Translations under genes and position numbers: made by a program
Notes under the pieces: model-generated
The model's input: the letters and a program-made list of their open reading frames with translations, nothing else
Told to the model about the DNA's origin: nothing
Database searches by the model: none
Assembly: GCF_003865375.1 (NCBI RefSeq)
Contig: NZ_RQVS01000006.1
Coordinates: 1 to 64,000 of the forward strand
Length of the DNA stretch: 64,000 nt
Direction of reading: 5' to 3'
Source: Gulosibacter macacae
GTDB taxonomy: Bacteria; Actinomycetota; Actinomycetes; Actinomycetales; Microbacteriaceae
Part shown: piece after piece, positions 62,193 through 64,000 of the stretch
Layout of the letters: each line of letters starts with the position of its first letter
Position numbering within the stretch: position 1 is the first letter of the stretch

Positions 62193-63241
62193 GTGAGGCG
62201 GATGAACCGGGCGTCGACTTCACTGCCGACGACCCGGTCGTTGAAGTGGTCGTGCGCGAAGCGCTCGCGACCGGTGGCGTGCCCGAGGTCGTAGCCGTTG
62301 CCGACGACCCGGAGGGCTTGTTTGCGGCGGCCTTGCTTGAGCTTGGGGCACGCGAGGTGCGCGTCTTTGACGACGATGGTTCGGAGGCACTACCCGCTGG
62401 CGCTTCGGCGTTTGGTCTTGAGCGTGGCTGGGCTGCGGACGTCGAACTCGTCGTCGGTCGCCTGCCGAAAACTCTCGCGGCATTGGATGAACTCGGTGAG
62501 GTGGCGGCGCAATTCGCAGACCCAGCAGTACGCGTCATTCTGGGCGCGCGGCAACAGCACCTCGTGCACTCGATGAACGATGCGCTCGGCCAGTCGTTTG
62601 GTTCGGTGCGCGGATCGCGTGGACACCGGAAGTCGCGAGCACTTGTTGCGACGGAACCGCGTGCGGGGCTCACGCCGCGGTATCCGCTCGTGGGCCGCAT
62701 CCCCGAACTCGATCTCGAAGTGCGGGCGCACGGTGGCGCCTTTGCCGGTGCGGCCTACGACCTCGGCACCCGGGCGCTGATTGACGCGCTTGACGGTGTT
62801 GATCTTGGTGACCCAGCGGTAGTGGTCGATCTCGGTTGCGGCACGGGCGTGCTTGCCTGCGCCTCGGCGCGAGAGTTCCCGGAGGCGCGCGTGATCGCAA
62901 CCGATCGCGCATGGTCGGCGGTCGCTTCGGCCGCGGCGACGGCGGCAGCGAACGGCCTTGAGGTCGAGATCTTGCGTGCCGACGCTGGGGCCGGGATTGC
63001 CGATGGCACGGTCGACCTCATCCTCTGCAATCCGCCATTCCACGACGGTCGAGATGTCGACCCCGGCATGGCGAATCGGCTTTTTGCGGCAGCGGCGCGG
63101 ATGCTGCGACCCGGCGGCATGATCGTCACGGTGTTCAACTCACACCTCAAGCACCGCCAGCATCTCGAGCGCATCGTCGGGCATACCCGGCAGCTTGATC
63201 GCACCGCGAAGTTCACGGTGACGCTGACGACGCGGCGGTAG
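62189..63241 (+). CDS. RsmC/RlmG-like class I SAM-dependent methyltransferase
   Basis: A 350-residue protein. The N-terminal half has VVGRLPKTLAALDEL, typical of the substrate-side domain in RsmC/RlmG. The C-terminal methyltransferase domain has VVDLGCGTGVLACASA (SAM site) and LILCNPPFHDGRD, the NPPF motif of N2-guanine methyltransferases acting on rRNA. GTG 62189 overlaps the preceding stop. Assignment to 16S or 23S rRNA is not possible from sequence alone. Confidence 0.85.
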   Translation: MSEADEPGVDFTADDPVVEVVVREALATGGVPEVVAVADDPEGLFAAALLELGAREVRVFDDDGSEALPAGASAFGLERGWAADVELVVGRLPKTLAALDELGEVAAQFADPAVRVILGARQQHLVHSMNDALGQSFGSVRGSRGHRKSRALVATEPRAGLTPRYPLVGRIPELDLEVRAHGGAFAGAAYDLGTRALIDALDGVDLGDPAVVVDLGCGTGVLACASAREFPEARVIATDRAWSAVASAAATAAANGLEVEILRADAGAGIADGTVDLILCNPPFHDGRDVDPGMANRLFAAAARMLRPGGMIVTVFNSHLKHRQHLERIVGHTRQLDRTAKFTVTLTTRR

Positions 63242-63252
63242 CGTTGCGTTCT

Positions 63253-63308
63253 TGTCACGCCTGCGTGCCCTTGAGGTAACTCCACCTCGAGGGCACTCCA
63301 CGGTGACA
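63253..63308. terminator. Nested bidirectional terminator
   Basis: An inner 13-bp stem (GTGCCCTTGAGGT, 63265-63277, with 63284-63296; one G-T pair) lies inside an outer TGTCAC/GTGACA pair (63253-63258 with 63303-63308). It lies between the converging methyltransferase and NUDIX genes. Confidence 0.72.
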
Positions 63309-63319
63309 GAAATGCGGCC

Positions 63320-63838
63320 CTAGCCGAGTGACCCGGGCGGCGGCACCGGAGGCAAACCGGTCGCCGGGTCATCACTGGCCACCGCGCTCGACAAATCAGC
63401 GCCGAAGATAAAGCTCTTGCGCACGAACTCGCCAGCGAGCGCGAACGGGAGCCAGTGGCGCGCATCCGACCACATTTCGTCATAGGGAATCGCGTCGAGC
63501 GCAAACCACTCGGGCACGAGCTCGTCTGATTCGACAGGTTCGCCGATCCACTCGCGGCAGAGGTACACCCACGACTCCTGTGACCATGACGGCTTCGTCG
63601 GGAAGAGATAGGTGAGTAGGCCCGTGTGCCGCAACGCCGCAATGTCAACGAAGAGCCCCGCCTCCTCTTCTATCTCGCGAATTGTCGCGCGCCGAGGATG
63701 CTCGCCGGGTTCGAGCTTGCCGCCGAGCCCCACGAGTTTGCCAGCGCCGAGTCCGAGCTTCTTGCGTCCGAGCAACACTTCGATACCGTCCGCGCCATCG
63801 CGGAGCAGGTAGGCGACACACACCTGCGGAAGAGCCAT
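63320..63838 (-). CDS. MTH1-like NUDIX hydrolase (8-oxo-dGTP diphosphatase type)
   Basis: A 172-residue NUDIX protein. The NUDIX box starts GGKLEPGEHPRRA and ends REIEEEAGL. The MTH1-type stretch WSQESWVYLCREWIGEPVESDELVPEWFALDAIPYDEMWSDARHWLP continues after it. Likely role: removal of oxidised purine nucleotides. It has no operon partner in the window. Confidence 0.85.
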   Translation of the reverse strand: MALPQVCVAYLLRDGADGIEVLLGRKKLGLGAGKLVGLGGKLEPGEHPRRATIREIEEEAGLFVDIAALRHTGLLTYLFPTKPSWSQESWVYLCREWIGEPVESDELVPEWFALDAIPYDEMWSDARHWLPFALAGEFVRKSFIFGADLSSAVASDDPATGLPPVPPPGSLG

Positions 63839-63931
63839 GTGCCAAGCGTAGACCGCTCGCCTCGCCGCCGGAATCGGGCGGCGCCAAGGCGCGCGCCACT
63901 ACCGTGGGGCGGGAGCAATACGGGAGGCGAA

Positions 63932-64000
63932 ATGCAGGATGTGCTCGAACTGCTCGGTGGCTGGATGCCGCTGCAGCGATGGTACGCGGGTCGGGGAGAG
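63932..64000 (+). CDS. Probable maltokinase-like protein, N-terminal fragment (partial)
   Basis: Only 23 codons are visible, from ATG 63932 to the window end, with GGGAGGCG as ribosome-binding site. The peptide contains LLGGWMPLQRWYAGRGE, resembling the N-terminal cap of actinobacterial maltokinases and related phosphotransferases (LPRQRWFAGKG pattern). The assignment is tentative because most of the gene lies outside the window. Confidence 0.5.
   Translation, partial: MQDVLELLGGWMPLQRWYAGRGE

Overview
This 64 kb window is GC-rich, densely coded chromosomal DNA of an actinobacterium, most likely a member of the Microbacteriaceae (genus not resolved). The evidence is the ppiA/rhomboid/crgA/sortase/pknB-pknA-pbpA-rodA-pstP-fhaB-fhaA block that actinobacteria keep near oriC, heme genes of the coproporphyrin type (HemQ with a Cys-rich ferrochelatase), a DtxR/IdeR-type iron box and many 4-bp ATGA/GTGA gene overlaps. 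I see no insertion sequence, phage, CRISPR array or rRNA.

Layout. 1-2.4 kb: the tail of L-serine dehydratase, a DIP1984-family protein, an SDR oxidoreductase and a DUF937 protein. 2.6-5.4 kb: a methionine importer (metQ-metN-metI). 5.5-10.2 kb: a NUDIX protein, a coiled membrane protein, cyclophilin, rhomboid protease, a CrgA with a long extra N-terminus, a class E sortase and a small membrane protein. 10.3-19.4 kb (minus strand): the cell-envelope signalling operon fhaA-fhaB-pstP-rodA-pbpA-pknA-pknB. 19.6 kb: tRNA-Leu(CAG), then an LLM-class flavin oxidoreductase. 21-26 kb: an iron-siderophore uptake operon (binding protein, two permeases, ATPase, siderophore-interacting reductase) behind a perfect 25-bp iron-box palindrome.

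26-36.4 kb: a complete selenocysteine island: selB, selA, tRNA-Sec(UCA), selD, and a three-subunit formate dehydrogenase whose catalytic subunit is read through an in-frame UGA (Sec) followed by a SECIS-like hairpin. The cassette therefore carries both the Sec-decoding machinery and its client. 36.6-40 kb: azlC-azlD and an MMPL transporter. 40.1-51.1 kb: all genes for heme from glutamyl-tRNA through coproheme: hemA (minus strand), then hemE, cgoX, hemQ, cpfC, hemC, hemD, hemB and hemL. hemD carries two in-frame copies of a 68-bp palindromic element, and a third, almost perfectly symmetrical copy lies between hemB and hemL. 51.4-56.1 kb: glpD, a permease of divergent base composition and serA. 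56-58.6 kb: three related small membrane proteins around a larger membrane protein. 58.6-61.1 kb: a two-gene pair closely resembling plant and cyanobacterial SQD1/SQD2, suggesting a sulfoquinovosyl lipid. 61.2-64 kb: DUF3224 protein, flavin-binding split-barrel protein, RsmC/RlmG-like methyltransferase, an MTH1-like NUDIX and the start of a probable maltokinase-like gene.

The most unusual content is (i) the in-frame palindromic elements in hemD, similar in concept to Rickettsia palindromic elements, (ii) the SQD1/SQD2-like pair, (iii) the compact selenocysteine/formate dehydrogenase island punctuated by a second palindromic repeat family (core CCCACCCATGGGTGGG), and (iv) a third dispersed repeat family (TCTCGATACG ... 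CGTATCGAGA) that forms the 3' ends of hemA and fdhC. All calls come from reading the sequence; no database search was run.
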